From: Nemopilema nomurai
Taxonomy: Eukaryota; Cnidaria; Scyphozoa; Rhizostomeae; Rhizostomatidae
NCBI GenBank assembly: GCA_003864495.1
Contig: ML133389.1
Location: forward strand, 806,001 to 870,000
Reading direction: 5' to 3'
Length of the DNA: 64,000 bases
Below, piece by piece: positions 20,086-33,504 of this stretch. Positions within the stretch are counted from its first letter, which is position 1. Each line of letters starts with the position of its first letter. The position numbers were made by a program, and so were the translations under genes. Under the pieces are notes generated by a model. That model worked only from the letters and a program-made list of their open reading frames with translations. It searched no databases and was not told the origin of the DNA.

Positions 20086-23000
20086 CAATTAAATAACTTT
20101 CCTGGATGCAGTTATTTGCTGAGTCATAAAATGGATAAGGGGGAATGGTAAAATCTTGTTTACCCTGTCCAGGGCTTGTTTACTTCACCCCCCCCCCAAG
20201 AAATCATTGTGACGAATTTCATGTTCTTGAAATTAACAACCGCGCATAGCTATCGTTGCAAGTGTAAATTACCCCTAGAATTGTGATCTATGCAGGACAT
20301 CTTTGGAAGTGCAGTATTTCGAAGAAGGGACCAAAAGAACAGGGACTAGCATCATGTCCTCCAATGCCCGAAAATTCAACATTGGTTTACATTTGGAGAC
20401 TTTCCACTGGCCACTCGAGCAGCACTGAAAGACGAGAAGCAGCCTAATGGAAGGTTAAACCTCATTGGCATTTTTCTCAGCTGCTCCTTGCTTTATTTGA
20501 TCATTCGATCCCACACATTCCTTCATTAAGCATTAAGATAGATTCAAGGGAGCGGATGGCAATCGCAAGGCAGCCTTTGGAAGTCGACCTTTGCGAAGTC
20601 CGCTGTGATGGCCAAAACGCCAGCAATTATTGAAAAGATGTTCCTGTGATTCAAATTACCCCGTTCAAGTTATCACCAGTAAGGCCAATGAGATTCTTGA
20701 AGTTTAACTCGCTAATCCAAAGAATTAATTTCACGAATATGAATGAATTTGGCAGAGAGAAGAATGCAAACAACTGAGCACATTGCAATTATTAAGAATT
20801 AAAACGAATGAAGCCTTTATCAAAGAATAACTTTGATGAGATCAAATATCTTTACATTTGATGAGTATGTTTAAACTAACAAATTCGTGCAATGTTTATG
20901 CAGGGCCTCCAACGAAGGGGGGGGAGGGGCGGGGGGCCATGGCCTCCGCACTTTTTTGTAGAACAATAGAGCTTTTCTTAATATCTTTTATTATGACTAT
21001 TAAAGACTTCAGACTTCCTTCCTTGTGACATCCCAAAGATGACATCACAAAGTACTTCGATACATTGCCCATCTTCCTATTTTGTCATGAGTCTAAGGGC
21101 CTACATGTGGACAATTTCTTCGTGTACCGAGTCAGCTCTTGTAGCCAAGAAATAATTTTCGTTCGTGCTCAGGGACAGATGTGGAAATAAGTTGGACTCT
21201 ATCCCTGTCTAAAAATGGGCGTGGTAGTGTATTATTGGGCGGTGCCAGGGCCTTATTTCTGTACGATGAGGCGTTAAGTATTCATTTAATTTGGGTTTTG
21301 AAAACCCCCAAAACGACCGGTAAAACAAGGGCGGGACACTTTGTCTCTTCGCTATGTATGAGACTTAGAAAAGGCATTCAAGCTCCTTTACTTTGGAATT
21401 TCTTAATGACTTCGGATCCATTTTTTATAGAATAAAAATAAATTGATGGACATATAGGAATTTTCTGAAGTTAAATGAATGTATGAAGACTAAATATCAA
21501 CATCGACGCCATTGATTGCAGCATTATCGGAGGGAAGCAATGTTTCATGCCATAAATTTCTAGATTATGAAAAACTATTGAAGGCCTTGGATTGCAAAAA
21601 TTGAACGAGAGAGGTTCAGATCAGCAATAGCATTGGTCCCCTCCATTTTACGGACGAATTGAGTGAGAGGTTGCTCGGTTTAAAGAAAGAGTTTAGTCCG
21701 AAATCGCATGCAGGACTCATGTCTCTTGGTGTACAAACAAGATTTATCGCTTGCTAGATAACTTATCTGATATTACTTATCGATAAACGAGTATATTTAG
21801 AGATCCAACTTACTTTACTCATTATCACGTTCGATTTACGGTCCTGAGTAGCTTAAGGTCCTTTTGTCGTCGTTTTTTCCGTTCGTAAACATGGTTCAAA
21901 TTTACAAGGTAAGACCTTCTTCCGATAACTATCTCCACGAGCCAAATCTTTTTTGGTTTCGGTTGCAAACCATATCCTTTTTTCTCCGCGAGCAGTCGAA
22001 AGCCCATTACTTTTCTAGTGTAGGCCAATTTCGGGTCGTCAACTTCGCCATGCTTTCACGTAACATTTTTATCAGTTTGCGCCCATGACCCCTCTAAATA
22101 GCAAATGCCTCATGGAAAATTTTTTGTTAATGCCAAAAGTGATCCTTCTGCCCTTTTTACTTTTTCCGAGGTACAACTTTCTGACTCAAAGATGAGTATG
22201 ACTCTGTGTTTTAGCCATGCCCATAACGCTGGTTCCCTATGTTTGGTCATACCTAACAATGGGAGTCACGCAGAAGAGAACAAAGGCTAGTCATGCCATT
22301 TTCAGAGGGCATGACCATCAACATAAAAATCAGAACCACAGGCACGAAATCGACCTTTCGTTTTCCTGTGTTATTCCGTTAATGCCACACGCGTGTTTGC
22401 ACGGTGTCCTTCAAAATTGAAGAAAATTTGAGTTCCACTGTGAAGCAACAAATTTAACATCCACTGGCACAGCTTCGAGCTCAGGAGATTGAATTTGTGA
22501 TCGAAACATTTTCCTACCATTGTTGAGGGCTTCATCGGACTGGAAAGACAGTTCAGAACTAGACCATATAGCAGCCAAGGTCCATGCGAAAGCTAGGAAT
22601 ACAAGGCTGTCACAGAGCCTTTTTGCAACGAAAAAGACAGGATATTATCTGTGAGTCAAGGCAAGGAAAGCCTGTTTGCGATGTTAAATGTCCCATTCAG
22701 GTGTTTTTTTCAAATCGGTACAAAAACCGGCTATTCGATCATAACTGGTTTCTGAAAGCAAAATGCACAATTAGCCAGAAATTTTGTCTTCAAAGAAGGA
22801 AGGTAATTCTTTGCATTCAGAGAAGATCATTTTCTTTAAAGTATGAAGCAAGTGAAACGATATCTTTAATTAATAAGGGTCAGGAAAAAGTTGTAGCTTG
22901 ATGTAGGTCCGATCCGCAAAGATCTTTTGAAACAACTTATAGGTAAAAACGAATTGCAAGGATTTCACTATTGATAAATTGTTTACAAGACAGGTGAACT

Positions 23001-23100
23001 GAATTTTCTGTTCGATCAACTCAAATTTCAGTGTCTGAAAAACCCTTAGTCCCAGACTACCTTCAAACACCTGTCAGTTCCCATTGTGAACGCCACAGGA
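20086..23100. other. Intergenic part of unit 1
   Basis: The sequence is shared with 26519-29666 at very high identity. It holds a C9 homopolymer near 20190, a truncated family E MITE at 20901-21012 and several short open frames. These frames are conserved between units only because the duplication is young. A mini-exon-like ATGGTTCAAATTTACAAG|GTAAGA occurs near 21891. No gene is called. Confidence 0.5.
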
Positions 23101-26100
23101 ATGATGGCTAAGCTTACAAAAAACTTACGACGCGCTTTTATCCTCATTTGTGCCTTCGCTACTACCATTTCATTATATTGTAAGTATCCTTTCGTGTCCT
23201 TTTGTAACCCAGCAATTTCTTACTTGCTTTAATGTTGTTATATATTACTAGTAGGGCACACTTGTGTGACCAATTCGAATCAAATTTCGTAAGGAAAATA
23301 ACTGGGCTGAAAACCACTGATACACATACTCATTCTGTATGAAAATGTTTATGATATTGCTTTCATTTCTAGACCAGGATTCAGGTGTCCAGTAAGCCAT
23401 CCCGTTATAAGAACTAACATCTTTTTGCGCGATGAAATCTTGCAAACTGGCGACTGTCTTTGTCTAGTTGCGGTTTGCGAAAGCAGAAACCTGATCGGGT
23501 TCTCCAAACTGCTTCGAAACATGTACCAAAGCCAAAAATGCTCTTTGGGCCTCTCATTTCTTTCCCAAGCACTACACTTTCAATCCAGGAAGGGAATTCA
23601 TAATGGGACAACTAGATGTGAGTTAGTTCAACTTAGACAGGCCTAGTTGACTAGGCACAACGGAATGGTACCATTTGCGCTATTATCAACATTGAACCTT
23701 TTTATTAACCTTGCTGTTTTGAAAAGGAATTTTACGGCATTTATCTTCTCTTTGCTTTGCAACGGATAAGCAGAATCACAGGCTATCAGAAAGCTTCTGA
23801 GACAACGGACGTTTTCCAGCAAGAAATCGTGTTCAAAGATTGGCGCAAAATTTCCCTTTCGATGTCTCCTACATCAGGAAAAATTGAGGGCTAAAATTTC
23901 ATCTGGACCGCCTTTGATAAGAGGCACGTGGACTTGCATGTTGTGCCGCATTTTTGCCTTTGCTGAAATGATTAAATATTTCCTTCAGCACACTGATAAA
24001 CCTCTATTGGAATTTATGTTCCTCTTATTTAGTCATTATTCCAATTTTGTTGTTGAAAAATGTAGAAATAAGATCTGTAATAAGAGATAAGAGAAATAAG
24101 AGAAAAACAAGAAAATATCTTTTGATATGTAATAAGAGATTCAGCAAAGCTTTTCACAAAAAAATAAAAGTGAATTACTGCCTCAAGATCTCAAATTTTT
24201 CGACTTTAATTAATCTAGTCTTCCTTTGGAAGGAAGGTTGTGTTAAAACTATATAGCTTTACTTTTGTAAAATTGAGTTTTAATAACCTTCATAGAATGC
24301 TTATAGGATAACTTTCTATCAGGAGCAAGTTTGCAAATATAACGACCAATCTTAGACAGAATAGAAAGTAAAATACCGGAAAACAAAGTTTGTACACCGG
24401 AAAATTAAATTTCCGCACCAGAAATTAAAGAATGGTACACGAGGAAGCAGAAGGGATCCAACCAAACATTTAGTTACTTGATACTTATGGGCGTTGACTG
24501 CAATAAAGGCTTGAAGAGCGTAGGATTCAACTAATTTGCTTTGACTCAAGACTCTTTGATTCCAAACTGCGCGTCTTTTCTCGTGCTCTATTATCAAGCG
24601 AGGTTAAGTTCAGCTCATTTCGTTTTGGACATTCAAGTAAACATAAAGTCATTTAATTTAAAGAAGTAAAAATGATAAAATATGAGAAGTTGCAAAAGAA
24701 GACAATGGTAATATATAAGATTAAAAATAATATTTTACTATGGCCAATAGATTTCTCAAAGGAGACGCACCAAGTGGGATTTTTAGAAAATAATACTTTT
24801 AGTTCTACGTTTTACAATCAATTGACTCATAGTATAGGTATAGTATAAGTGAACAAAAAAGTAGAACATAGCATTATTCACAATTTTACATAAGTATACT
24901 TTGTTTGCAAAGTCTGAGATCCTTATGGCCATTAACTCTTTCTTTATTTCGTCAATACAGAGCTGCACATGTTTGTTGCACATAAAAGGGGATGACTTCA
25001 AGTTGCTTCTCCATGTTTCAAATTTGGACTTTCAATTAAAATGTATTTCAATAGCTATTTAGGTTTTGCTTTCAATTGCATTGAGATATTCTTATGCCAG
25101 ATGGTATTTTGTAGACGCTGTGATGGAGACTCACCTGACTAGGGTATGGCATCATTTGCAATTCAAAGGTCCAGGTAAAAACTACTTCTTGTGTATGCAT
25201 CATATAATAAGGTCCTGTTCTTAAATTTATTGCTTTTACAAATGTATTTTTAGTATAATCATAACTCACAACCAATATACATATCATAAAATATCATATT
25301 TTAAACTATCATACCCTGAATTATCTTGTGAATTATCCATTCCTCTAAAGTATTTGTCTTATAAACTGACAGTTAAGAATAAATAGAAACCAAAATACAA
25401 GTGAAATTTCTAGGACATAAACTCGAAATCTCTTTAGCAAATTATTTCAATGCAATGTTGAAGAACAATGTTTCAAAAACAATTTCAAAAACAATTCAAG
25501 AACAATTTTAACGACTCTGATTTTTCGTTCAGGTAAGATAATTTCAAGTGAAAGCAGAAAGCTATGGCCACATCACGAGCATTGCAAGAACGATCTCTCT
25601 AGAATCGCAAGACATCGAGAAATATTTTCAGACATTTTTCTTGCAATCAATTACAACAACCCATTCTACAAAACAATACCACTACTGAAAGAATACTATT
25701 CTCCTGTTTTTCCGAATTTTATTATATGTGGCCCGGAGATTAGTGCAAATTACAGTGTCGTTCATATTGAGCAACCAGCAAAGGAGTATGGATATTATGG
25801 ATATCAGTGTCTGGTCGAAGCAATTCGCCGGAACCCAGGCTACAGTGGCTACTTGTATATCAACGATGACATGATTGTCAACTGGTGGAACTTTTTGAAA
25901 CTAGATAAAGACAAAATCTGGTTTCCCACCTTGAACAATAAGACAACAAGTAGCATTTACACAGAAAATGACAAATTTTTTTGGAAGAGGGCTAGTGCCT
26001 TGGAAAAGTGCAAGGAGGTTTATCAAGATCTGGAGAAAAATTCGGCCTTCAGAGACATGAAGATATTTGAAAGGCTAGAGAAAAATTTGGGTCAAAAGGG

Positions 26101-26518
26101 AGTCTGTATTGGTGCCTTATCCGACATAGTGTATATTCCAGCGAGACTGTCAAAAGCGTATGAGCTTATCGGGCAAAAGTTTTACGACCACAGGACTTTC
26201 CTGGAAGTGTCAATGCCCATGACGATTCATTTTATTGAAGACATTAATAACGTCATTATCATTGATGGATTGTATCTGCAGATGAAATATGGATGGGGAA
26301 AATGGACCGAAAGCACAGTTCGAGCATGGAATGATTATAACTTTCATACTACGTTCTTGCATCCGTATAAGTTTCATGGGAACAACAAGACGAAGCATAC
26401 GAAACAATTTAGAGACAGGGTACTATGTGTCAGTGACATCATTCGCGAGGACATTTGCCTGGACGTGTTAAGCTTAGGGCAATTCTGGAAGAAAGCCTCG
26501 AAATATGAGGTTCCTTGA
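23101..26518 (+). CDS. Gene 2: glycosyltransferase-like type II membrane protein, 374 aa, three exons
   Basis: Exons are 23101-23179, 25115-25174 and 25533-26518 (79 + 60 + 986 = 1125 bp, 375 codons with stop). All junctions are phase 1 with GT/AG borders: TT|GTAAGT, TTTGTAG|AC, CCAG|GTAAAA, GTTCAG|GTAAG. Residues 1-12 are basic (MMAKLTKNLRR), 13-27 form a hydrophobic signal anchor, and the rest is predicted luminal. The motif YINDDMIVNWW lies at about residues 155-165. N-glycosylation sites include NYS after FIICGPEISA and NNKT. I infer a Golgi or ER enzyme transferring a sugar; substrate unknown. Its exon 3 differs from gene 1 at few positions. Two ATGs open the frame; either could be used. 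Confidence 0.8.
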
Positions 26519-29500
26519 CAATTAAATAACTTTCCTGGATGCAGTTATTTGCTGAGTCATAAAATGGATAAGGGGGAATGGTAAAATCTTGTTTACCCTG
26601 TCCAGGGCTTGTTTACTTCACCCCCCCCCCCCCCCCAAGAAATCATTGTGACGAATTTCATGTTCTTGAAATTAACAACCGCGCATAGCTATCGTTGCAA
26701 GTGTAAATTACCCCTAGAATTGTGATCTATGCAGGACATCTTTGGAAGTGCAGTATTTCGAAGTAGGGACCAAAAGAACAGGGACTAGCATCATGTCCTC
26801 CAATGCCCGAAAATTCAACATTGGTTTACATTTGGAGACTTTCCACTGGCCACTCGAGCAGCACTGAAAGACGAGAAGCAGCCTAATGGAAGGTTAAACC
26901 TCATTGGCATTTTTCTCAGCTGCTCCTTGCTTTATTTCATCATTCGATCCCACACATTCCTTCATTAAGCATTAAGATAGATTCAAGGGAGCGGATGGCA
27001 ATCCCAAGGCAGCCTTTGGAAGTCGACCTTTGCGAAGTCCGCTGTGATGGCCAAAACGCCAGCAATTATTGAAACGATGTTCCTGTACTTCCAATTACCC
27101 CGCTCAAGTTATCACCAGTAAGGCCAATTAGATTCTTGAAGTTTAACTCGCTAATCCAAAGAATTAATCTCACGAATATGAATGAATTTGGCAGAGAGAA
27201 GAATGCAAACAACTGAGCACATTGCAATTATTAAGAATTAAAACGAATGAAGCCTTTATCAAAGAATAACTTTGATGAGATCAAATATCTTTACATTTGA
27301 TGAGAATGTTTAAACTAACAAATTCGTGCAATGTTTATGCAGGGCCTCCGACAAAGGGGGGGGGGGGGGGGGCCATGGCCCCTGCAACTTTTTGTAGAAC
27401 AAAAGAGCTTTTCTTAATATCTTTTATTATGACTGTTAAAGACTTCCTTGGCCCCTCCACTTTCCAACCTGCGTCGGAGCCCTTGTTATCTGCTTATCAA
27501 CATCTGATATGTTCCCTCGCCAGTTTTTCAACCACCTGTTGTTTTTATGTTTTTTTTCTCGAGACAATGAACGCTTTAAGTTTTTGACTTTGTGACATCC
27601 CAAAGATGACATCACAAAGTACTTCGATACATTGCCCATCTTCCTATTTTGTCATGAGTCTAAGGGCCTACATGTGGACAATTTCTTCGTGTACCGAGTC
27701 AGCTCTTGTAGCCAAGAAATAATTTTCGTTCGTGCTCAGGGACAGATGTGGAAATAAGTTGGACTCTATCCCTGTCTAAAAATGGGCGTGGTATGTATTA
27801 TTGGGCGGTGCCAGGGCCTTATTTCTGTACGATGAGGCTTTAAGTATTCATTTAATTTGGGTTTTGAAAACCCCCAAAACGACCGGTAAAACAAGGGCGG
27901 GACACTTTGTCACTTCGCTATGTATGACACTTAGAAAAGGCATTCAAGCTCCTTTACTTTGGAATTTCTTAATGACTTCGGATCCATTTTTTATAGAATA
28001 ACAATAAATTGATGGACATATAGGAATTTCTGAAGTTAAATGAATATATGAAGACTACACATCCACCTCGACGCCATTGATTGCAGCATTATCGGAGGGA
28101 AGCAATGTTTCATGCCATAGATTTCTAGATTATGAAAAACTATTAAAGGCCTTGGATTGCAAAAATTGAACGAGAGAGGTTCAGATCAGCAATAGCATTT
28201 GGTCCCCTCCATTTTACGGACGAATTGAGTGAGAGGTTGCTCGGTTTAAAGAAAGAGTTTAGTCGGAAATCGCATGCAGGACTCATGTCTCTTGGTGTAC
28301 AAACAAGATTTATCGCTTGCAAGATAACTTATCTGATATTACTTATCGATAAACGAGTATATTTAGAGATCCAACTTACTTTACTCATTATCACGTTCGA
28401 TTTACGGTCCTGAGTAGCTTAAGGTCCTTTTGTCGTCGTTTTTTCCGTTCGTAAACATGGTTCAAATTTACAAGGTAAGACCTCCTTCCGATAACTATCT
28501 CCACGAGCCAAATCTTTTTTGGTTTCGGTTGCAAACCATATCCTTTTTTCTCCGCGAGCAGTCGAAAGCCCATTACTTTTCTAGTGTAGGCCAATTTCGG
28601 GTCGTCAACTTCGCCATGCTTTCACGTAACATTTTTATCAGTTTGCGCCCATGACCCCTCTAAATAGCAAATGCCTCATGGAAAATTTTTTGTTAATGCC
28701 AAAAGTGATCCTTCTGCCCTTTTTACTTTTTCCGAGGTACAACTTTCTGACTCAAAGATGAGTATGACTCTGTGTTTTAGCCATGCCCATAACGCTGGTT
28801 CCCTATGTTTGGTCATACCTAACAATGGGAGTCACGCAGAAGAGAACAAAGGCTAGTCATGCCATTTTCAGAGGGCATGACCATCAACATAAAAATCAGA
28901 ACCACAGGCACGAAATCGACCTTTCGTTTTCCTGTGTTATTCCGTTAATGCCACACGCGTGTTTGCACGGTGTCCTTCAAAATTGAAGAAAATTTGAGTT
29001 CCACTGTGAAGCAACAAATTTAACATCCACTGACACAGCTTCGAGCTCAGGAGATTGAATTTGTGATCGAAACATTTTCCTACCATTGTTGAGGGCTTCA
29101 TCGGACTGGAAAGACAGTTCAGAACTAGACCATATAGCAGCCAAGGTCCATGCGAAAGCTAGGAATACAAGGCTGTCACAGAGCCTTTTTGCAACGAAAA
29201 AGACAGGATATTATCTGTGAGTCAAGGCAAGGAAAGCCTGTTTGCGATGTTAAATGTTCCATTCAGGTGTTTTTTTCAAATCGGTACAAAAACCGGCTAT
29301 TCGATCATAACTGGTTTCTGAAAGCAAAATGCACAATTAGCCAGAAATTTTGTCTTCAAAGAAGGAAGGTAATTCTTTGCATTCAGAGAAGATCATTTTC
29401 TTTAAAGCATGAAGCAAGTGAAACGATATCTTTAATTAATAAGGGTCAGGAAAAAGTTGGGGCTTGATGTAGGTCCGATCCGCAAAGATCTTTTGAAACA

Positions 29501-29666
29501 ACTTATAGGTAAAAACGAATTGCAAGGATTTCACTATTGATAAATTGTTTACAAGACAGGTGGACTGAGTTTTCTGTTCGATCAACTCAAATTTCAGTGT
29601 CTGAAAAACCCTTAGTCCCAGACTACCTTCAAACACCTGTCAGTTCCCATTGTGAACGCCACAGGA
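26519..29666. other. Intergenic part of unit 2
   Basis: Counterpart of 20086-23100, with no recognised gene. It includes the intact family E MITE and the extra 130 bp next to it. Confidence 0.5.
27341..27484 (+). mobile_element. Short MITE family E, complete copy
   Basis: Starts AGGGCCTCCGACAAAGG and ends CCTGCGTCGGAGCCCT, which are inverted copies. The G-run next to CCATGGCC is longer than in the other copies. Confidence 0.65.
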
Positions 29667-32600
29667 ATGATGGCTAAGCTTACAAAAAACTTACGACGCG
29701 CTTTTATCCTCATTTGTGCCTTCGCTACTACCATTTCATTATATTGTAAGTATCCTTTCGTGTCCTTTTGTAACCCAGCAATTTCTTACTTGCTTTAATG
29801 TTGTTATATATTACTAGTAGGGCACACTTGTGTGACCAATTCGAATCAAATTTCGTAAGGAAAATAACTGGGCTGAAAACCACTGATACACATACTCATT
29901 CTGTATGAAAATGTTTATGATATTGCTTTCATTTCTAGACCAGGATTCAGGTGTCCAGTAAGCCATTCCGTTATAAGAACTAACATCTTTTTGCGCGATG
30001 AAATCTTGCAAACTGGCGACTGTCTTTGTCTAGTTGCGGTTTGCGAAAGCAGAAACCTGATCGGGTTCTCCAAACTGCTTCGAAACATTACCAAAGCCAA
30101 AAATGCTCTTTGGGCCTCTCATTTCTTTCCCAAGCACTACACTTTCAATCCAGGAAGGGAATTCATAATGGGACAACTAGATGTGAGTTAGTTCAACTTA
30201 GACAGGCCTAGTTGACTAGGCACAACGGAATGGTACCATTTGCGCTATTATCAACATTGAACCTTTTTATTAACCTTGCTATTTTGAAAAGGAATTTTAC
30301 GGCATTTATCTTCTCTTTGCTTTGCAACGGAAAAGCAGAATCACAGGCTATCAGAAAGCTTCTGAGACAACGGACGTTTTCCAGCAAGAAATCGTGTTCA
30401 AAGATTGGCGCAAAATGTCCCTTTCGATGTCTCCTACATCAGGAAAAATTGAGGGCTAAAATTTCATCTGGACCGCCTTTGATAAGAGGCACGTGGACTT
30501 GCATGTTGTGCCGCATTTTTGCCTTTGCTGAAATGATTTAAATATTTCCTTAGCACACTGAAAACCTCTATTGGAATTTATGTTCCTCTTATTTAGTCTA
30601 TTCCAATTTTGTTGTTGAAAATGTAGAAATAAGATCTGTAATAAGAGATAAGAGAAATAAATGAAAAACAAGAAAATATCTTTTGATATGTAATAAGAGA
30701 TTCAGCAAAGCTTTTCACAGAAAAATAAAAGTGAATTACTGCCTCAAGATCTCAATTTTTTTGACTTTAATTAATCTAGTCTTCCTTTGGAAGGAAGGTT
30801 GTGTTAAAACTATATAGCTTTACTTTTGTAAAATTGAGTTTTAATAACCTTCATAGAATGCTTATAGGATAACTTTCTATCAGGAGCAAGTTTGCAAATA
30901 TTACGACCAATCTTAGACAGAATAGAAAGTAAAATACCGGAAAACAAAGTTTGTACACCGGAAAATTAAATTTCCGCACCAGAAATTAAAGAATGGTACA
31001 CGAGGAAGCAGAAGGGATCCAACCAAACATTTAGTTACTTGATACTTATGGGCGTTGACTGCAATAAAGGCTTGAAGAGCGTAGGATTCAACTAATTTGC
31101 TTTGACTCAAGACTCTTTGATTCCAAACTGCGCGTCTTTTCTCGTGCTCTATTATCAAGCGAGGTTAAGTTCAGCTCATTTCGTTTTGGACATTCAAGTA
31201 AACATAAAGTCATTTAATTTAAAAAAGTACAAAATGATACTATATGAGAAGCTACAAAAGATGACAATGTTAATATATAAGATTAAAAATAATATTTTAC
31301 TATGGCGAATAGATTTCTCAAAGGAGACGCACCAAGTGGGATTTTTAGAAAATAATACTTTTAGTTCTACGTTTTACAATCAATTGACTCATAGTATAGG
31401 TATAGTATAAGTGAACAAAAAAGTAGAACATAGCATTATTCACAATTTTACATAAGTATACTTTGTTTGCAAAGTCTGAGATCCTTATGGCCATTAACTC
31501 TTTCTTTATTTCGTCAATACAGAGCTGCACATGTTTGTTGCACATAAAAGGGGATGACTTCAAGTTGCTTCTCCATGTTTCAAATTTGGACTTTCAATTA
31601 AAATGTATTTCAATAGCTATTTAGGTTTTGCTTTCAATTGCATTGAGATATTCTTATGCCAGTTGATATTTTGTAGACGCTTTGATGGAGACTCACCTGA
31701 CTAGGGTATGGCATCATTTGCAATTCAAAGGTCCAGGTAAAAACTACTTCATGTGTATGCATCATATAATAAGGTCCTGTTCTTAAATTTATTGCTTTCA
31801 CAACTGTATTTTTAGTACAATCATAACTCACAACCAATATACATATCATAAAATATCATATTTTAAACTATCATACCCTGAATTATCTTGTGAATTATCG
31901 ATTCCTCTAAAGTATTTGTCTTATAAACTGACAGTTAAGAATAAATAGAAACCAAAATACAAGTGAAATTTCTAGGACACAAACTCGAAATCTCTTTAGC
32001 AAATTATTTCAATGCAATGTTGAAGAACAATGTTTCAAAAACAATTTCAAAAACAATTCAAGAACAATTTTAACGACTCTGATTTTTCGTTCAGGTAAGA
32101 TAATTTCAAGTGAAAGCAGAAAGCTATGGCCACGTCACGAGCATTGCAAGAACGATCTCTCTAGAATCGCAAGACATCGAGCAATATTTTCAGACATTTT
32201 TCTTGCCATCAATTACAACAACGCATTCTATCAAACAATACCACTACTGAAAGAATACTATTCTCCTGTTTTTCCGAATTTTATTATATGTGGCCCGGAG
32301 ATTAGTGCAAATTACAGTGTCGTTCATATTGAGCAACCAGCAAAGGAGTATGGATATTATGGATATCAGTGTCTGGTCGAAGCAATTCGCCGGAACCCAG
32401 GCTACAGTGGCTACTTGTATATCAACGATGACATGATTGTCAACTGGTGGAATTTTTTGACATTAGATAAAGACAAGATCTGGTACCCAACCTTGAAGCA
32501 AAAAACAACGGCTAGCATTTACACTGCTAATGAGAACCCCTGGTGGGAAAGAGCCCGATGCCTGGACAGATGCAAGGAGGTATATTTAGAACTGGAGAAA

Positions 32601-33098
32601 AATTCGACTTTCACAGACATGAAGTTAATTGAAAGGCTAGAGAAAAACCTTGGCGAAAAGGGAGTCTGTGTTGGCGCTTTATCTGACATAGTGTATATTC
32701 CAGCGAGACTGTCAAAAGCGTATGAGCTTATCGGGCAAAAGTTTTACGACCACAGGACTTTCCTGGAAGTGTCAACGCCAATGACGATTCATTTTATTGA
32801 AGACATTAATAACGTCATTATCATTGATGGATTGTATCTGCAGATGAAATATGGATGGGGAAAATGGACCCAAAGCACAGTTCGAGCATGGAATGATTAT
32901 AACTTTCATACTACGTTCTTGCATCCGTATAAGTTCCATGGGAACAACAAGAAGAAGCATACGAAACAATTCAGAGACAGGTTACTATGTGTCAGTGACA
33001 TCATTCGCGAGGACATGTGCCTGGACGTATTAAGTTTAGGGCAATTCTGGAGGAAAGCTTCGACGTTCGAAAGGTTCCTTGACAAATTACTAACCTAA
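29667..33098 (+). CDS. Gene 3: glycosyltransferase-like type II membrane protein, 380 aa, three exons
   Basis: Exons are 29667-29745, 31677-31736 and 32095-33098 (79 + 60 + 1004 = 1143 bp, 381 codons with stop), with the same junctions and phases as gene 2. Exon 1 is identical in protein to gene 2. Exon 3 is a mosaic. The beginning has NYNNAFYQTIPLL, as in genes 4 and 5. The middle (about 32450-32680) has TLKQKTTASIYTANENPWW and ARCLDRCKEVYLELEKNST, almost as in gene 4. The flanks match gene 2. The C terminus differs (RKASTFERFLDKLLT), because frame and sequence change after FW(R/K)KA. One N-glycosylation site (NNKT) of genes 1 and 2 is lost in the converted part. Confidence 0.8.
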
Positions 33099-33100
33099 GG
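31579..33100 (+). repeat. Tandem unit 3, truncated after gene 3
   Basis: Starts at the same TTTCAAATTTGGACTTTCAA string as units 1 and 2. Similarity to the other units ends near the stop codon of gene 3 (after AAGGTTCCTTGACA). The sequence then changes and runs into the 71-bp satellite. Confidence 0.75.
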
Positions 33101-33504
33101 AAAGTTCTTGCAACAAAGCGTCAAGGAGGGGTTTTGATAAACCTTCGCTATAACTGATCGCACTTCAATACCAAGAATGAGATAGTTGGCACGTTACATT
33201 CAAAGAAAAGATCTCTTTTGAAGTGAAATCAGGAGCAAGAAAATGTCGAGCAAGATTATGATAGAAAGCATTCGATTAAATACAGGAACAATTGCATCGC
33301 ATCGTGGGCAGTTTCCACACTGCATTTATTCTAGCCTACTTTTATATAAACATTTCTTCTTCGCATTCTAATCATGATTTTTCATGTCTGAGTCTGAAAG
33401 GTGTAGAGAAGCAAAATATGATTCATAACCACTTTTGCTTTCGTAGTTAATACTATAATTTTAAATACTCATTTATTTTTGGCCGTTCATAAGATTTGGT
33501 CGTT
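33099..33504. other. Junction between gene 3 and the satellite
   Basis: Unique AT-rich sequence. From about 33431 it contains one or two badly decayed satellite units (TTTTGCTTTCGTAGTTAATACTA). Confidence 0.45.

Larger units (their letters stand above)
18290..25016 (+). repeat. Tandem unit 1 of the gene array
   Basis: The unit begins at TTTCAAATTTGGACTTTCAA and ends just before the next copy of that string at 25017. It contains exons 2 and 3 of gene 1 and, at its far end, exon 1 of gene 2. It aligns along its length with unit 2, but carries extra DNA (18830-19090) between exons 2 and 3 and lacks about 130 bp near 21010 relative to unit 2. Confidence 0.85.
25017..31578 (+). repeat. Tandem unit 2 of the gene array
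   Basis: A 6562-bp unit that is nearly identical to unit 1 from exon 3 onwards and to the start of unit 3. It contains exons 2 and 3 of gene 2 and exon 1 of gene 3. A poly-C run (about 16 C near 26622) is longer than in unit 1 (9 C). A complete family E MITE at 27341-27484 is truncated in unit 1. Confidence 0.85.

Noticed and set aside
22584..22901. 105-codon frame conserved in units 1 and 2
   Set aside because: Conservation reflects a recent duplication of the whole unit; there is no motif, splice context or extra constraint on codons.
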